Shown here: in pieces, positions 13,184-13,387 of the stretch | Numbering within the stretch: position 1 is the first letter of the stretch | Layout of the letters: every line of letters begins with the position of its first letter | The notes under the pieces: model-generated | Database searches by the model: none | The model's input: the letters and a program-made list of their open reading frames with translations, nothing else | What the model was told of the DNA's origin: nothing | Translations under genes and position numbers: made by a program | NCBI GenBank assembly: GCA_001873945.1 | Contig: MNYI01000191.1 | Location: 1-13,387, forward strand | Reading direction: 5' to 3' | Length of the DNA: 13,387 nucleotides | Source: Candidatus Desantisbacteria bacterium CG2_30_40_21 | GTDB taxonomy: Bacteria; UBA9089; CG2-30-40-21

Positions 13184-13387
13184 GATTTGCTGTAACTACT
13201 CACCACAAAGGCACGAAAACACAAAAAGTTGATAAGTTGAATAGTTGATGGGTTGATAAGTGGATGAATTGATAGGAAATGTTTATGAATTATGAATCTG
13301 TGTTCCTTTAACCTATAAACTCATCAACCTATCAACCTATCAACTTATGTGTTCTCCGTGGTAAATTCCTTTACCTGAGTAGTTACG
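13184..13387. mobile_element. Second copy of the MITE-like element (13192-13386)
   Basis: It has the same 11-bp ends as the copy at 3921: GTAACTACTCA (13192-13202) and TGAGTAGTTAC (13376-13386). At 195 bp it is 11 bp longer because of TTAACCTATAA at 13308-13318, and otherwise differs only at 13246. The left flank is GATTTGCT (13184-13191). The only base visible after the right end (13387) is G, which agrees with an 8-bp duplication but tests just one base of it. There is no coding capacity. Confidence 0.8.

Noticed and set aside
1..13387. tRNA, rRNA or riboswitch
   Set aside because: No cloverleaf with a TTCRANY-type loop, no rRNA segment and no recognisable riboswitch core was seen in the intergenic regions; reading by eye could miss a weak one.

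Overview
This is an AT-rich chromosomal segment from a Gram-negative (diderm) bacterium, probably an uncultured environmental lineage. The diderm call rests on lipid A genes (lpxA, lpxI), LPS transport genes (lptA, lptC), a heptose phosphate phosphatase (gmhB) and the intramembrane protease rseP. I cannot place it in a phylum from the sequence alone. Most of the window is ordinary envelope, metabolic and potassium-uptake genes. The unusual material is in the intergenic regions and in one hidden small gene.

Layout. 1-342: no gene; a short direct repeat, a relic of a dispersed repeat, and a perfect sigma-70-type promoter leading into gmhB (343-891, +). 904-3795 (-): an operon pckG-lptC-lptA, in which GTP-type PEP carboxykinase precedes two LPS-transport proteins; lptC probably starts inside the end of pckG, and lptC/lptA overlap as ATGA. 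3796-4162: divergent promoter region carrying a 184-bp non-autonomous insertion element. 4163-6811 (+): rseP-rimO. 6819-9931 (-): OB-fold protein, YqhA-family membrane protein, fabZ, lpxA, lpxI, closely packed and probably co-transcribed. 9932-10040: a cluster of small hairpins. 10041-12946 (-): potassium-uptake operon of two single-unit TrkA proteins, an unannotated 42-residue membrane peptide and TrkH. 12947-13387: trkA promoter, four consecutive hairpins (the outermost an intrinsic terminator) and a second, almost identical copy of the insertion element.

How the genes fit together. FabZ and LpxA share a substrate pool (3-hydroxyacyl-ACP for phospholipid or lipid A), and LpxI acts two steps after LpxA. 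LptC and LptA carry finished LPS across the periplasm. GmhB supplies heptose for LPS core or surface glycans, and RseP commonly belongs to the envelope-stress response. lpxB, lpxC, lpxD and lptB are not in the window. The Trk genes form a self-contained K+ uptake module.

Most worth following up: (1) a mobile element with 11-bp terminal inverted repeats starting GTAA and a perfect 8-bp target duplication, present twice, one copy lying just downstream of the -10 box of the likely rseP-rimO promoter; (2) the 42-codon membrane peptide fitted between trkA and trkH with overlapping start and stop codons on both sides, a possible unrecognised Trk accessory subunit.
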